This document shows positions 7,362-17,277 of a DNA stretch of 64,000 bases, piece after piece. The position numbers were made by a program, and so were the translations under genes. Positions within the stretch are counted from its first letter, which is position 1, and each line of letters starts with the position of its first letter. A model generated the notes under the pieces. The model searched no databases. It saw nothing but the letters and a program-made list of their open reading frames with translations, and had not been told where the DNA came from. Origin of the DNA: Actinomycetota bacterium. Its GTDB lineage: Bacteria > Actinomycetota > Actinomycetes > Actinomycetales > Microbacteriaceae. The stretch covers positions 62,001 through 126,000 of the forward strand of contig CANFSP010000004.1 in assembly GCA_947449765.1 (NCBI GenBank). The letters are read 5' to 3'.

Positions 7362-8858
7362 GTGACTTCATACGTACTTGCCGTCGACGTCGGAACGACC
7401 GGAACTCGGGCGATTCTCTTTACCCATGACGCGAAGATTTTCGCCGTTCACCATGAAGAGACGACACAGTCTTTTCCCGAGCCCGGCCATGTCGAGCAAG
7501 ACCCTGCCGAACTGTGGGAGAAGACGCGTGCGTGCGTCGAAGTGGTCCTGAGCAAAATTTCTCACACCTCAGATGACGTTGTCGCCGTCGGGGTAACCAC
7601 CCAACGAGAAACCGTCATCGCGTGGGACAAAAAATCAGGACTCCCTCTCGCTCCTGCCATTGTCTGGCAGGACACGCGCACCCAAGAGTGGCTCGAGATG
7701 ACTTTTGATGCCACGAAGCAACAGCGAATTACGGAGCTTACTGGACTGCCCGTTACCGCATATTTTTCGGCGTCGAAAATGCGTTGGCTCCTTGACAATT
7801 GTGCTGACGTCGCCGCAGCCGCTGAGGATGGCAACCTTGCCTTTGGCACCCCGGATTCATGGATCGCCTGGAATCTCACGGGAGGCGTGGATGGCGGTCG
7901 TCACATCACGGACGTCACAAACGCCTCACGCACGATGCTCATGAATATCGAAACACTCTCGTGGAGTGATGAACTCATCACACTGTTCAACATTCCCCGA
8001 GCCACACTCCCTGAAATCACGAGTTCAACCGGTGATTTAGCTGTCTGTGGCGACCTTCTTCGGGGTGCTCCCTTGACGTGCATCTTGGGAGATCAGCAAG
8101 CTGCCGCATTCGGTCAAGCCGCGACCTCACCCGGAGACGCCAAAACAACCTACGGCACGGGAAATTTCCTTCTTATCAACACCGGAACACTCGCCAGGTC
8201 TGCCCACGGACTCATCTCTACGGTTGCGTACCAATTAGCGGATCATGAACCCGTTTATGCGCTTGAAGGATCCGTGGCAGTTTCTGGTTCACTGGTCCAG
8301 TGGCTGAGGGACAACCTTCACATCATTGAAAAATCAGCGGACGTCGAGGCCCTCGCTACGTCAGTTGACGACTCAGGAGATGTCTATTTCGTGCCAGCTT
8401 TTAGCGGGCTCTTTGCACCATATTGGAAACCGGATGCGCGTGGAACCATTGTTGGACTGACACGTTTTTCAACAAAGGCGCACATTGCTCGAGCCGCCTT
8501 GGAATCAACGGCCTTCCAGACACGCGACGTCATTGATGCTGCCGAGAAAGACACCGGTATAGCACTTCATGAACTACGCGTTGACGGTGGGATGGTGTCC
8601 AATGACTTTCTCATGCAATTTCAGGCAGACATTGCCAACATTCCTGTCGTCAGACCGGTCATCACGGAAACTACGGCTCTTGGTGCGGCATTCGGTGCGG
8701 GACTTGCGGTGGGCTTTTGGAAAGACACACGAGAGCTCGAGACACATTGGATAGAAGATCGACGCTGGGAACCCTCGATGACTGACGAAGAGAGGCACCA
8801 TCGCATCAGCCGCTGGCAAAAGGCAGTCTCGAAGAGCATCGGGTGGCTTGACGACTAA
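7362..8858 (+). CDS. glpK: Glycerol kinase
   Basis: 498 aa, full length for a FGGY-family glycerol kinase, which phosphorylates glycerol to sn-glycerol 3-phosphate in the cytoplasm. Visible signatures are the phosphate-binding DVGTTGTRAILF near the N-terminus, IVWQDTRT for substrate binding, ILGDQQAAAFGQ with the catalytic-base aspartate, TYGTGNFLL, and the C-terminal ATPase motif RVDGGMVSNDFLMQFQADI. GTG start. Neither glpF nor glpD is in the window. The glycerophosphodiesterase at 441-1280 would yield the same product, so a small glycerol and phospholipid salvage theme is plausible but is inference. Confidence 0.92.
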   Translation: MTSYVLAVDVGTTGTRAILFTHDAKIFAVHHEETTQSFPEPGHVEQDPAELWEKTRACVEVVLSKISHTSDDVVAVGVTTQRETVIAWDKKSGLPLAPAIVWQDTRTQEWLEMTFDATKQQRITELTGLPVTAYFSASKMRWLLDNCADVAAAAEDGNLAFGTPDSWIAWNLTGGVDGGRHITDVTNASRTMLMNIETLSWSDELITLFNIPRATLPEITSSTGDLAVCGDLLRGAPLTCILGDQQAAAFGQAATSPGDAKTTYGTGNFLLINTGTLARSAHGLISTVAYQLADHEPVYALEGSVAVSGSLVQWLRDNLHIIEKSADVEALATSVDDSGDVYFVPAFSGLFAPYWKPDARGTIVGLTRFSTKAHIARAALESTAFQTRDVIDAAEKDTGIALHELRVDGGMVSNDFLMQFQADIANIPVVRPVITETTALGAAFGAGLAVGFWKDTRELETHWIEDRRWEPSMTDEERHHRISRWQKAVSKSIGWLDD

Positions 8859-8875
8859 AGGCCACCGACAATCCT

Positions 8876-9928
8876 TCACCGATGCGAGAATCGAATCCAC
8901 TCAGATAATTTGTTTGCTGCCGTACCGTCTTCGAGGACCCTACGCACACGGGCAAGAGCATCACTGAGGCGGTGAACAAAAGGTTCTTCGACCAGCTCGG
9001 AATTTTCGCTGAGCTCAAAAGCCACAAGACCCGCGGCTGCATTGAGCGCAACAACGTCGCTCATAGCGCCACGTTCTCCCCTGAGAATGTGGAGAGTGAA
9101 CTCAGCGTTCTGATCCGGCGTGCCTCCACGAATATCGTCAAGAGATGCAATGTCGATGCCAAAGTCACTCGGATGAATAGTGTGTTCATACACTGCTCCA
9201 CGCGACACTTCCCACACGTGGGAGTGCCCCGAGACGGATAGTTCATCCAAGCCGTTATCACCGCGGAGAACCAGAGACGTCTGATTGGCATTCTGAAGAA
9301 CGCCCACAATGAGTGGCACCCGATCCATGGACGCAACACCAATGGCACTTGCCTGCGGGCGAGCTGGATTACAGAGCGGCCCGAGAATATTGAATACCGT
9401 GGGGATTCCTAGCTGGCTCCGAGTAGCCGCCGCGAATTTGAAACCCGGATGGAATGCTGACGCAAAAATAAACGCAATCCCGGTTGACTCGAAAACGCTC
9501 ACGACCTCACTCGGGTCTAAATCAAGATTGACACCTAACGCACGCAAAACATCTGAGGAACCACTTGCGCTTGAAGCCGCTCGGTTACCGTGCTTGATGA
9601 CTGGAACACCAAGGGAAGCGCAAACAATGGCCGCAGTTGTCGAGACATTGATCGTTTTGTGCTGATCGCCTCCCGTGCCGACGATGTCGAGCGCCCGCCG
9701 TGAAATCTCAATGGGCAGCGCGTTGCGAAGAATGGCTTCTTGAAAACCAAGTACTTCGTCGACAACCTCCCCTTTAGCACGCAAGGCCACGAGGAAGCCG
9801 GCGAGTTGAGCGTCCGTGGCGTGACCACTCACAATCTCATTCATGCACCAAGATGCATGATCCATCGAGAGATTTCCACTGGCAAGAAGCACCGAGAGAG
9901 TTTCGGACCACGAGAGTGTCTCAGACAT
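8876..9928 (-). CDS. trpD: Anthranilate phosphoribosyltransferase
   Basis: 350 aa. It transfers phosphoribose from PRPP to anthranilate in tryptophan synthesis. Motifs are the PRPP-binding GTGGD (84-88), NVSTTAA (94-100), KHGNRAASS (112-120) and a late GxDE-type stretch GDNGLDELS. The gene is alone, not in a trp operon, which is common for actinobacterial trpD next to the cytochrome genes. It converges with glpK (17 bp) and diverges from ctaE (77 bp). A TACTCT -10 box lies 6 nt before the ATG. I looked for a Trp-rich leader peptide upstream and found none. Confidence 0.93.
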   Translation of the reverse strand: MSETLSWSETLSVLLASGNLSMDHASWCMNEIVSGHATDAQLAGFLVALRAKGEVVDEVLGFQEAILRNALPIEISRRALDIVGTGGDQHKTINVSTTAAIVCASLGVPVIKHGNRAASSASGSSDVLRALGVNLDLDPSEVVSVFESTGIAFIFASAFHPGFKFAAATRSQLGIPTVFNILGPLCNPARPQASAIGVASMDRVPLIVGVLQNANQTSLVLRGDNGLDELSVSGHSHVWEVSRGAVYEHTIHPSDFGIDIASLDDIRGGTPDQNAEFTLHILRGERGAMSDVVALNAAAGLVAFELSENSELVEEPFVHRLSDALARVRRVLEDGTAANKLSEWIRFSHR

Positions 9929-9934
9929 GTCTCT

Positions 9935-9940
9935 AGAGTA
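9935..9940 (-). promoter_or_regulatory. -10 element of trpD (leaderless)
   Basis: TACTCT on the minus strand, 6 nt before the trpD ATG. Confidence 0.5.
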
Positions 9941-10005
9941 CCCGTCAGTGGAAAGTTGCCCGGTGTCGTCACGAGAGGAAACCGGTCATCCACCATAATG
10001 GAAGA

Positions 10006-10635
10006 GTGAGTACAGCATCCCTCTCCCCCACGACAGGTCATGTCAGCGTCAGCCGCCCGAATGTTGTTGCTGTCGGAACGATTGTTTGGCTCGGCAGCGA
10101 AGTGATGTTCTTTGCCGGACTCTTCGCCATCTACTTCACCCTTCGCGCATCATCTCCGGAACTGTGGGCAGAGCAGACTGCAAAGCTCAATTTTCCCTAT
10201 GCGCTGACCAACACACTCATCCTGGTAGCCTCATCGTTCACGGCTCAGTTTGGCGTCTTTGCTGCCGAGCGACTCCAGTCGCGACGAACGAGTTGGAATC
10301 CTTCGCGTTGGGGAATGATTGAGTGGTTTTACCTGTCATACGCTCTTGGCGCCATCTTCGTTGCGGGTCAGGTTTACGAGTACGCCAAACTTGTTTCAGA
10401 GGGTGTCATGTTCAACGGTGACGCTTACGGAACCGCCTTCTACATCACCACAGGTTTCCACGGTCTTCACGTGACCGGTGGTCTCATTGCGTTCTTGCTG
10501 GTCATTGGGCGGGCCTACTCGGTCAAACACTTTGGGCACAAGGAAGCAACGAGCTCGATCGTGGTGTCGTACTACTGGCACTTCGTTGATGTCGTGTGGA
10601 TTGCGCTCTTCCTCGTCATTTACGTCCTCAAATAA
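10006..10635 (+). CDS. ctaE: Cytochrome c oxidase subunit III
   Basis: 209 aa, GTG start. This is the actinobacterial five-helix form of subunit III of the aa3 oxidase. Family signatures include [19 protein letters not shown] in the first helix, [19 protein letters not shown], and the terminal [22 protein letters not shown]. The protein stabilises the proton-pumping core in the membrane. It heads the ctaE-qcrC-qcrA-qcrB block, in keeping with the bcc-aa3 supercomplex of Actinobacteria. A CATAAT hexamer lies 6 nt before the GTG, so the transcript may be leaderless. Confidence 0.95.
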   Translation: MSTASLSPTTGHVSVSRPNVVAVGTIVWLGSEVMFFAGLFAIYFTLRASSPELWAEQTAKLNFPYALTNTLILVASSFTAQFGVFAAERLQSRRTSWNPSRWGMIEWFYLSYALGAIFVAGQVYEYAKLVSEGVMFNGDAYGTAFYITTGFHGLHVTGGLIAFLLVIGRAYSVKHFGHKEATSSIVVSYYWHFVDVVWIALFLVIYVLK

Positions 10636-10655
10636 ATCTGGATGGTTCGTTCACT

Positions 10656-11456
10656 GTGATTAAGAACAAGAAAAAGAATGAGTCCCGAAGTGGGCGTCGT
10701 CGGCCGGTCGTTTCAGTCGCGTTGCTCGCACTTGGACTTGCCTTCACCGGCGGTGTTTACGCAGCGCTCACGGCCTCGACCGCGTCGGCAGAGGTAGACC
10801 TGTCGAGTCCCCAGGTGATTGATCAAGGCTCGAAACTTTTTGCCGCCAACTGCGCAACGTGCCACGGGCAGCAAGCCCAGGGAACAGCAAACGGACCTTC
10901 ACTCATTGGTGTGGGAGCGGCGGCTGTTGACTTCCAGGTTGGAACTGGACGCATGCCCATGCAGGCCAACTCGGCACAGGCACCCGTGAAACCAGTGCAG
11001 TTCACCGATGAACAGGTCAAAGCATTGGCTGCATATGTGGCGAGTCTCGCGGCCGGTCCAGCAATTCCGACCGAATCTCAACTTACGGATGGCAACGTTG
11101 CAAATGGTGGCGAGCTCTTCCGAATCAACTGTGCAATGTGTCACAACGTGGCTGGTGCTGGCGGAGCGCTGACCGAAGGTAAGTATGCTCCTGAACTCAA
11201 AAATGTCTCGGCTGTCCACATTTATGAAGCCATGCTTACTGGCCCCCAGAACATGCCCGTCTTCAACGATCTCAACCTGACACCAGCCGACAAGAAGGAC
11301 ATCATCGCCTACCTTGAGTACAACCGGGCCAACCCCTCACCCGGTGGCCTCGAGCTGAGCTCATTGGGTCCGGTGTCAGAGGGATTGTTCATCTGGATTA
11401 TTGGGTTGGGCGTGATTGTGGGCTTCACCATCTGGATCACCGCAAAATCCAACTAA
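10656..11456 (+). CDS. qcrC: Di-haem cytochrome c subunit of the bcc complex
   Basis: 266 aa from the GTG at 10656, 20 bp after ctaE; an upstream ATG at 10596 lies inside ctaE and is rejected. An N-terminal anchor (VALLALGLAFTGGVYAALTA) is followed by two cytochrome c domains with haem motifs CATCH and CAMCH. Methionines in GRMPM and QNMPVF are the likely axial ligands. A C-terminal helix (GLFIWIIGLGVIVGFTIWI) anchors it to the membrane. It replaces the usual cytochrome c1 and soluble cytochrome c, passing electrons from the Rieske centre straight to the aa3 oxidase. Confidence 0.95.
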   Translation: MIKNKKKNESRSGRRRPVVSVALLALGLAFTGGVYAALTASTASAEVDLSSPQVIDQGSKLFAANCATCHGQQAQGTANGPSLIGVGAAAVDFQVGTGRMPMQANSAQAPVKPVQFTDEQVKALAAYVASLAAGPAIPTESQLTDGNVANGGELFRINCAMCHNVAGAGGALTEGKYAPELKNVSAVHIYEAMLTGPQNMPVFNDLNLTPADKKDIIAYLEYNRANPSPGGLELSSLGPVSEGLFIWIIGLGVIVGFTIWITAKSN

Positions 11457-11483
11457 CTTTTTTGACAACCTACAGGGAGAAAA

Positions 11484-12557
11484 ATGGCTAAGAACGACAA
11501 GGCCAGCAGCAATAAATCTGTTGCAACTGTCGCCTCATCGTCCGTTCAGCTGGGAACTGCAGTTGAGGCCCCCGATCGATTCGTGAATCCGGGCTTCCCC
11601 GAGCACCGGCTCCGCGTGACCGATCTTGACCCCAAGAAGATGAAGCGGGCCGCACGTATTGTTGGCGTTCTCTTCTATGCCTCTATTCTGGGCAGCGTTT
11701 TTGCCGTCTTTGCGTACATGTTTTTCCCGATTGAGGATGGCTCCACCACGAGTGTTCGCTTGAACACCCTTTTCATTGGCCTGGGAATCACATTCGCTCT
11801 TCTTGCAATAGGTATTGCCGCAGTCCACTGGGGTAAAGCTGTCATGGCCGACCACGAAGGCGTCGACCACCGGCACCCGGTTCGAGGTACGGACGCGACA
11901 CGGGCTCGTGCAGTGGAAATCTTCAAGGAAGCCAACGAGGAATCCGGATTCTCACGGCGCACCCTCATTCGTAATGGAATGATTGGCGCCCTCATCGCAT
12001 TCCCTCTTCCTGCTATCGCTCTGTTCCGAGGACTTGCACCGATGAACGAGGACCCAAATAACCTCATGAAGTTCACCATGTGGAAAGCAGGAACTCGTCT
12101 CACCGCTGACCCAACGGGCGTGCCGATCAAGGCTTCCGACGTCACAATCGGTTCCGCTTTCCAGGTGATTCCCGAAGGTCTTGTCGATCTGCCAGAAAAA
12201 GAGAAGCTAGACGCTAAAGCAAAGGCGGCCGTTCTCCTCGTGCGAATGAAACCCGAGGACTACACATGGTCTTCGGCCGAGCGTGAATCGTGGTCGTATC
12301 AGGGTATCGTCGCCTATTCCAAGATTTGCACGCACGTTGGTTGCCCCGTTGCTCTGTACGAACAGCAAACTCACCATCTGCTGTGCCCCTGTCACCAATC
12401 GCAATTTGATATCGCTAATGAGTCACAGGTGATTTTCGGTCCAGCGGCGCGTCCGCTCCCCCAGCTTCCTATTTATGTTGACGACGAGGGATACCTTCGA
12501 GCACAAAGCGATTTTACTGAACCTGTTGGACCGAGCTTCTGGGAGCGCAGCAAGTGA
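11484..12557 (+). CDS. qcrA: Rieske iron-sulfur subunit of the bcc complex
   Basis: 357 aa. The [2Fe-2S] ligands are visible as C282-T-H284-V-G-C287 and C301-P-C-H304-Q-S. The N-terminal part has about three membrane segments (around residues 58-80, 93-115 and 165-185), the actinobacterial architecture, in contrast to the single helix of proteobacterial Rieske proteins. It moves electrons from menaquinol to QcrC. The ribosome site CAGGGAGAAAA sits just before the ATG. The stop overlaps qcrB (GTGA). Confidence 0.96.
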   Translation: MAKNDKASSNKSVATVASSSVQLGTAVEAPDRFVNPGFPEHRLRVTDLDPKKMKRAARIVGVLFYASILGSVFAVFAYMFFPIEDGSTTSVRLNTLFIGLGITFALLAIGIAAVHWGKAVMADHEGVDHRHPVRGTDATRARAVEIFKEANEESGFSRRTLIRNGMIGALIAFPLPAIALFRGLAPMNEDPNNLMKFTMWKAGTRLTADPTGVPIKASDVTIGSAFQVIPEGLVDLPEKEKLDAKAKAAVLLVRMKPEDYTWSSAERESWSYQGIVAYSKICTHVGCPVALYEQQTHHLLCPCHQSQFDIANESQVIFGPAARPLPQLPIYVDDEGYLRAQSDFTEPVGPSFWERSK

Positions 12558-14128
12558 GTATCACAGCAAAAGCATCAAACTACCTTGACGAACGAACCAG
12601 CATTTCAGGTGCCGTAAAAGAGTTTGGTAGAAAGATCTTTCCCGACCACTGGTCATTCCTCCTGGGAGAGGTTGCGCTCTACAGCTTCATCATCATCCTC
12701 CTGTCGGGCACTTTCCTGACCTTCTTCTTCCAGGCCTCGATGACGCCGGTTGAATACGAGGGGTCATTTGTGCCACTCAAGGGTGTAGAAATGTCGGCCG
12801 CTATGTCGTCCACACTCGACATCTCGTTCGATATTCGCGGCGGGTTGCTCATGCGACAAGTTCACCACTGGGCCGCGCTCCTCTTCGTGGCGGCAATCGG
12901 TCTGCACATGCTCCGCGTGTTTTTCACGGGAGCCTTCCGCAAGCCTCGTGAGTTGAACTGGTCGATTGGTTTCGTCCTCTTCGTTTTGGCCATGGCCGAG
13001 GGCTTTACGGGCTACTCCCTCCCCGACGATTTGCTCTCCGGAAATGGATTGCGCATCATCGACGGAATGATCGTGGGGGTTCCAGTTGTGGGGACGTGGA
13101 TTTCGTTCCTGCTCTTCGGTGGAGAGTTCCCCGGTAATGACATCGTCGGGCGTCTATATACCCTCCATATTCTCCTATTGCCATTGATCGTCATCGCTTT
13201 CATTGGGCTTCACTTGATGTTCGTTATCATTCACAAGCACACGCAGTATCCCGGCCCGGGGCGTACAGAAGAAAACGTGGTTGGATACCCTGTTCTCCCC
13301 GTCTACGCGGCCAAGGCCGGTGGTTTTTTCTTCATCGTTTTCGGAGTCGTGGCCCTCATGGCCGCAACCGTGACTATCAACCCGATTTGGAATTACGGTC
13401 CTTACGATCCGTCCCCTGTCTCCGCAGGAACCCAGCCAGACTGGTACATCGGCTTTGCAGATGGTGCATTGCGTCTAATGCCGCCACACTTAGAAACCTA
13501 TTGGTTTGGATATACCTGGTCGTGGAATATCCTCATCCCCATTTTGGTTCTCGTGTTGTTCTTAGCCGCCGTCTTTGTTTACCCGTTCTTTGAGGCGTGG
13601 GTCACCGGTGACAAGCGGGAGCACCACATTCTCGATCGTCCCCGCAACGCGCCAGTTCGCACGGCAATTGGTGCTGCCGGAGTGACGTTCTATGCCGTGT
13701 TGTGGGCGGGCGCAAGCTCTGACATTATCGCCACTCATTTCAAGGTGACAATGGAGGGCGTTATCAACACTCTCCAGATCCTCCTGATTCTGGGGCCAAT
13801 CTTTGCCTTCATCATCGCAAAGCGCGTAGCACTCGCCCTGCAGAAGAAGGATCAAGCCATCGTCTTGCACGGTTTTGAAACTGGTCGCATCGTGCGGCTG
13901 CCCGGCGGTCAGTTCGTCGAGGTTCACGAGCAGCTCAGTGAATACGAGCGTTGGCAACTTGTCTCCTTCACCGACAATGCGCCAATCATGGTTCGACCAA
14001 ATGATCGGGGTCGGATTACTGCCGGCATTCGTTGGCGCTCGCGTTGGTCTCGATTCTTCTTCGAAGACCGCGTTGCCCCGGTAACTCAGACAGAGTACAA
14101 GCAGGCTCTCGAGCACGCTCACCACTAA
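12554..14128 (+). CDS. qcrB: Cytochrome b subunit of the bcc complex
   Basis: 524 aa, GTG start overlapping qcrA. Haem b ligand histidines sit in RQVHHWAALLF with GLHMLRVFF and in LYTLHILLLP with GLHLMFVIIH. The quinol-site region NPIWNYGPYDPSPVSAGTQP corresponds to the PEWY-containing ef loop of cytochrome b, with QPDWYIGF matching the PEWY motif. The protein has the long C-terminal extension of actinobacterial QcrB. It binds menaquinol and runs the Q cycle. A strong terminator follows, ending the operon. Confidence 0.95.
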   Translation: MSITAKASNYLDERTSISGAVKEFGRKIFPDHWSFLLGEVALYSFIIILLSGTFLTFFFQASMTPVEYEGSFVPLKGVEMSAAMSSTLDISFDIRGGLLMRQVHHWAALLFVAAIGLHMLRVFFTGAFRKPRELNWSIGFVLFVLAMAEGFTGYSLPDDLLSGNGLRIIDGMIVGVPVVGTWISFLLFGGEFPGNDIVGRLYTLHILLLPLIVIAFIGLHLMFVIIHKHTQYPGPGRTEENVVGYPVLPVYAAKAGGFFFIVFGVVALMAATVTINPIWNYGPYDPSPVSAGTQPDWYIGFADGALRLMPPHLETYWFGYTWSWNILIPILVLVLFLAAVFVYPFFEAWVTGDKREHHILDRPRNAPVRTAIGAAGVTFYAVLWAGASSDIIATHFKVTMEGVINTLQILLILGPIFAFIIAKRVALALQKKDQAIVLHGFETGRIVRLPGGQFVEVHEQLSEYERWQLVSFTDNAPIMVRPNDRGRITAGIRWRSRWSRFFFEDRVAPVTQTEYKQALEHAHH

Positions 14129-14139
14129 TTCACGATGTG

Positions 14140-14173
14140 AAAACGGCGAGGAAGGTAACTTCCTCGCCGTTTT
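14140..14173. terminator. Strong bidirectional Rho-independent terminator
   Basis: AAAACGGCGAGGAAG and its exact complement form a 15-bp stem around a GTAA tetraloop. A-rich and T-rich ends flank it on both strands, so it can serve qcrB rightward and glnE leftward (convergent genes). Confidence 0.93.
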
Positions 14174-14228
14174 CAATGCCCATCTCCTGAAGTCTGCCTA
14201 TTGGCGATACGGAGGAAAACCACATTTC

Positions 14229-17200
14229 TCAGAGCCGGTCGGAGCGCCTGACATCCACGTCTCCATAAAACAGTCGTTCACATACGGAGCGAGCTCGTCG
14301 CGAAATCGATAAATAGTCATCTTCCAAAAACCGGGCTTTGCCAGGCTCATATCCAAGTAACCGAGCGATCCCGTCTAAATCGTTGATATCGGAAGGCAAG
14401 ATATCTGATTGCATGCTGCCCCATAAGACGAGGGCGGATCTAATTCGGGACGACAGGACCCAGGCTGCTTCGAGTTTCGATGCGTCTGATGCCGTGATGA
14501 GGTCATGCGCCACAGCCACGTTCAGCGCACGAAGCGTCGACGATGTTTGAAGAGCTGGAATTGCATTTCCGTGCCGAAGTTGAATGAGTTGAATCGTCCA
14601 TTCGATGTCGCTCAACGAGCCGCGCCCTAACTTAAGATGTCGTGCTGGATCCGCTCCTTGAGGTAGGCGTTCTTTTTCGATCCGAGCCTTTATTCGTCGA
14701 ATTTCTCGAGCATCGGACTCGGTGAGCGAACTCCCGAACCTGACTTGGTCAACGAGCTGCATGAAATCAGTGAGAAGCCGCGGTTCACCGGCCACGGGCA
14801 TGGCCCTCAGGAGAGCTTGAGATTCCCAGACCTCCGACCATCGCTCGTAATACGCGGCATAGCTCTCCAAGGAGCGATATTTCGGACCGTTTTTCCCTTC
14901 AGGTCGCAAATCTAAGTCAAGTTCCAGTTCTAGGCGCGGGTCGGCACAAAATTCAGTCAGACGGTGAGCAACCGTCTCGGCCTCACGCCGAGCCTGATCG
15001 ACAAGTTCTACATCCTCTTGGTCCTTGCCATTGCCTTCCTTCACTCGATACACGAATAGAACATCGGCGTCACTGCCGAAGCCCAGCTCGCCGCCACCAA
15101 ACCGGCCCATTCCAATCACGCCAAAATCAATCGCGTCGACATCTCGCATGGCTAGCGTTAAAAATGAATCGAGGCTTACGCGAGTAATGGCGGTTAGTCC
15201 GATCTGGATGTCAGACATGGAACAGACATCAGTAATTGCGCCCATTGCGATGCGAAGGACCTCGCGACGCCTAATGGAGCGAATCGCAGCCACTGCCCCT
15301 GCCATGTCGTCGTGGCGATTGATGATGGATTCTGACTCCGCCCGAAGAGAATCCTCATCCCGAGGCATCAACTCTGAATCGTCATCTAACCACGCGACTG
15401 CTTCTGGCAGATGTTCGATGAGGTCTGTGATGAAACGCGAACCACTCAAAATCCGAGCGAGTCGAGCAGCGGCCGCCTTTCCGTCTCGAAGCATTCGCAA
15501 ATACCAGTGCGTCTCCCCCAATGTCTCTGACAGGCGGCGGAATGCGACAAGGCCAGAGTCGGGGTCTGCCCCCTCGGAGAACCATTGAAGGAGTATTGGC
15601 AAGAGCGCTCGTTGGATTGACGACCGTCGCGAGACTCCCCCGGTCAGAGCCGCAACGTGAGCGAGTGCAGACTTCGGGTCTGCGAAGCCAATGGCTGAAA
15701 GGCGGTCCTGGGCCTGCTCGGCCGTCAACTGCATGCCCTCTTCAGGCAAGCTGGCTACGGCAGCGAGCAGAGGACGATAAAACAACCTCTCGTGCAACTG
15801 ACGAACGGAGACTTTAACGTCGGACCAGATATTCATCAGATCAACAGCAGAGTCAAACCCTGCGGACCTGGCGAGAACCCGTTGATCTTCCGGTAGTGAG
15901 GGCATAAGGTGCGTGCGCGACATCTTGCGCAGTTGCAACCTGTGCTCGAGTACACGCAGGAACTCGTAGTTTTTGATGAAGGCTTCAGCCTCTGTTCTCC
16001 CCACGTACCCTCCGTCACGGAGGGCCATGAGGGACTCGATTGTCCCTCGGGTGCGCAAGGTTGAATCCGATTTCCCGTGAACCAGCTGAAGGAGTTGAAC
16101 GGTGAACTCGATGTCACGCAAGCCACCGGGTCCTAACTTGATCTGCCAATCCACCTCGTGTTGTGGAATATGTTCCGTGACGCGTTCTCGCATCCGTTGC
16201 ACTTGATCTACAAATCCACTTCGTTGAGCGCTCGCCCATACGTAAGGAGCAATGGAAGACACGTAAGCGTTACCTAGCCTTGACGAACCTGCTGCGGCGC
16301 GTGCCTTGAGAAGTGCTTGGAATTCCCAGTTTTTTGCCCAGCGGTCGTAGTACGCGAGGTGGGATTCCAGCGTTCGGACGAGAGCTCCTGCCTTTCCTTC
16401 AGGTCGTAAATTTGCATCAACCTCCCAGAGCCCCGGTTCTTTACTCGATTCACTAATTCCACGCATGAGCAGCTGAGCGAGTTTTGTCGCAACGCTCAGT
16501 CTTTCTTCCGTCGCAAGGTGACCTTCGTCCTTGCTTCCGGCGACAAAAATCACGTCAACGTCGCTGAGGTAGTTGAGCTCTTGGGCCCCGCACTTTCCCA
16601 TGGCGATGACAGCCAACTCAGTTGACTTCACCATTTCGCGGTCGATTCCGCCGTCGACCAGGTCCTTTCGGGCCACGCTCAGAGATGCCTCCAAGGCGGC
16701 AGCGGCAATGTCAGCGAGGAACTGGGAGACTTCTGTGACGACTCGCGTGGGATCATTGGACGACAAGTCGTAGGCAGCGATTCGAGTCAATTCGCGCCGA
16801 TAGGCAATTCGCAGCGAATCCCGTCCGGCATCCCCACCAATTCGAGCGAATTCGTCGTTGTCAGGATTGACGCTGCTCAGAATTCGCCGGCAGCTGGGTT
16901 CGCTCGAAGGTTTCTGGCTTGAGGTTTCTAAAAAAACAGAGAGCGATTCGGGGTGGCGAAACAGGAAGTCCGCTAATCCGATTGAGCCACCCAATACGCG
17001 CAAGAGCGACTCAATCGCCCCTGGGGTCGAAGTGAGCGGTACGAGCGATTCTGGAGCTTTGTCCCAGATGCGCAGAAACTCGCGCAGAGCCACATCGGGT
17101 TCCGCAACGCCAGCAAGTTCCACGAGCAGATTGTCAACGTCCCAAGCCAAGACACCAGAAGTAGCTTCGACCGCCTGTCGGCCAAATTCCATGTCAACGA

Positions 17201-17243
17201 ATCCGGCCCGCGCCAACTGTGTTCGAGAAATCGAAGAGTTCAC
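14229..17243 (-). CDS. glnE: Glutamine synthetase adenylyltransferase / adenylyl-removing enzyme
   Basis: 1004 aa, GTG start. Two nucleotidyltransferase domains are seen: GKCGAQELNYLSDVDVIFV (about residues 216-234) and GMGRFGGGELGFGSDADVLF (about 711-730), each with the SDxD metal pair. Each is followed by a GlnD-UR-uptake-type helical domain with GPGGLRDIEF or GRGSLSDIEW. The enzyme adds AMP to, or removes it from, a glutamine synthetase to match activity to nitrogen supply. It lies 34 bp downstream of glnA2 on the same strand, the same order as in mycobacteria. Length and both active sites look intact. Confidence 0.96.
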   Translation of the reverse strand: MNSSISRTQLARAGFVDMEFGRQAVEATSGVLAWDVDNLLVELAGVAEPDVALREFLRIWDKAPESLVPLTSTPGAIESLLRVLGGSIGLADFLFRHPESLSVFLETSSQKPSSEPSCRRILSSVNPDNDEFARIGGDAGRDSLRIAYRRELTRIAAYDLSSNDPTRVVTEVSQFLADIAAAALEASLSVARKDLVDGGIDREMVKSTELAVIAMGKCGAQELNYLSDVDVIFVAGSKDEGHLATEERLSVATKLAQLLMRGISESSKEPGLWEVDANLRPEGKAGALVRTLESHLAYYDRWAKNWEFQALLKARAAAGSSRLGNAYVSSIAPYVWASAQRSGFVDQVQRMRERVTEHIPQHEVDWQIKLGPGGLRDIEFTVQLLQLVHGKSDSTLRTRGTIESLMALRDGGYVGRTEAEAFIKNYEFLRVLEHRLQLRKMSRTHLMPSLPEDQRVLARSAGFDSAVDLMNIWSDVKVSVRQLHERLFYRPLLAAVASLPEEGMQLTAEQAQDRLSAIGFADPKSALAHVAALTGGVSRRSSIQRALLPILLQWFSEGADPDSGLVAFRRLSETLGETHWYLRMLRDGKAAAARLARILSGSRFITDLIEHLPEAVAWLDDDSELMPRDEDSLRAESESIINRHDDMAGAVAAIRSIRRREVLRIAMGAITDVCSMSDIQIGLTAITRVSLDSFLTLAMRDVDAIDFGVIGMGRFGGGELGFGSDADVLFVYRVKEGNGKDQEDVELVDQARREAETVAHRLTEFCADPRLELELDLDLRPEGKNGPKYRSLESYAAYYERWSEVWESQALLRAMPVAGEPRLLTDFMQLVDQVRFGSSLTESDAREIRRIKARIEKERLPQGADPARHLKLGRGSLSDIEWTIQLIQLRHGNAIPALQTSSTLRALNVAVAHDLITASDASKLEAAWVLSSRIRSALVLWGSMQSDILPSDINDLDGIARLLGYEPGKARFLEDDYLSISRRARSVCERLFYGDVDVRRSDRL

Positions 17244-17277
17244 AATGAGCCAGTGAGGTGAGGCGCGTGTCTCGCCA

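Noticed and set aside
9929-10005. Possible tryptophan leader peptide upstream of trpD
   Set aside because: The only short frame there has no Trp codon, and no attenuator hairpin is present.
15025-15588. 187-residue Ser/Arg-rich frame antisense to glnE
   Set aside because: Low-complexity shadow of glnE; no start signal.
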